This document shows, piece by piece, positions 6,334 through 6,555 of a DNA stretch of 6,555 nt. The notes below the pieces were generated by a model. It worked only from the letters and a program-made list of their open reading frames with translations. It had not been told where the DNA came from and searched no databases. The position numbers and the translations under genes were made by a program. Each line of letters begins with the position of its first letter. The first letter of the stretch is position 1. Source of the stretch: Treponema sp. (lineage in GTDB: Bacteria > Spirochaetota > Spirochaetia > Treponematales > Breznakiellaceae). The stretch is taken from NCBI GenBank assembly GCA_031271075.1, contig JAISWN010000019.1, positions 1 to 6,555 of the forward strand, written 5' to 3'.

Positions 6334-6555
6334 TCATTTCCTTAGTTTCGCCCGGTTCATTGCTTCCCGCAAAATAGTATTGATACGGGACTGGTAATCC
6401 TCCCCTACCCAGACAATTATATCGCTGTCCAGATCTATTTCCACCCGGCTTTGTTTTTTTGCCGGACCGCCGTCCTTTGCCCGGACAAAGGCGGAAAAAT
6501 CGCTTATTTCGGGAATATCGGAATAGTCGATATCTTCATCGGACATGGCCGCAAG
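6334..6555 (-). CDS. brnA: BrnA-family antitoxin of a type II toxin-antitoxin system (5' end cut by window edge)
   Basis: Minus-strand frame open to the right edge and ending at TGA (6336-6334), with 73 visible residues. The segment AMSDEDIDYSDIPEI, including upstream codons for Leu-Ala-Ala at the edge, matches the linker found inside BrnA-type antitoxins, which usually have about 20-30 residues before it. The true start is therefore probably beyond 6555 and not the internal ATG at 6546-6544. The C-terminal half, VEIDLDSDIIVWVGEDYQSRINTILREAM (in two parts: strand at 35-46, helices 47-68), is the ribbon-helix-helix-like DNA-binding and dimerisation domain with the YQ(S/T)RIN signature. BrnA neutralises the RNase BrnT and represses the shared operon. 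BrnT is normally encoded just upstream, which here means off the right edge. The gene converges on the operon at 6092. Confidence 0.85.
   Translation of the reverse strand, partial: LAAMSDEDIDYSDIPEISDFSAFVRAKDGGPAKKQSRVEIDLDSDIIVWVGEDYQSRINTILREAMNRAKLRK

Overview
The window is GC-rich bacterial DNA with tightly packed genes. I read five CDS clearly (two of them cut by the window edges), one CDS whose start needs correcting, and one decayed transposase fragment. The organism cannot be fixed from the sequence. The protein styles, the transposase relic and the antitoxin type would fit an anaerobic gut bacterium, possibly a termite-gut-type spirochete (Treponema-like) or a Firmicute, but this is a low-confidence guess.

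Layout. Positions 1-767 (minus) hold a SpoU/TrmH-family 2'-O-ribose RNA methyltransferase that runs off the left edge, missing only its extreme C-terminus. Positions 768-911 are a divergent intergenic region with a strong interrupted hairpin (807-843). Positions 912-6092 (plus) look like one four-gene operon with gaps of 18, -4 and 4 bases: a Gfo/Idh/MocA NAD(P)-dependent sugar oxidoreductase, a ThuA-like protein, a GH42 beta-galactosidase-like glycoside hydrolase, and an AlaX-like alanyl-tRNA editing hydrolase with a C-terminal DHHA1 domain. Positions 6093-6333 are AT-rich and contain a 45-codon minus-strand fragment that resembles the N-terminus of an ISAzo13-family transposase. Positions 6334-6555 (minus) carry a BrnA-type antitoxin whose 5' end, and presumably its BrnT toxin partner, lie beyond the right edge.

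How the genes work together. The first three operon genes form a plausible cytoplasmic module for a plant- or host-derived galactoside. The oxidoreductase/ThuA pair recalls ThuB/ThuA of rhizobial trehalose catabolism, which acts through 3-keto sugars, and the GH42 enzyme would cleave a beta-galactoside. No transporter or regulator is in view, so substrate and regulation are open. The tRNA editing protein is a quality-control enzyme with no obvious link to sugar use and may simply be co-transcribed. The right end (transposase relic plus toxin-antitoxin) marks a shift from core/metabolic DNA to an accessory boundary.
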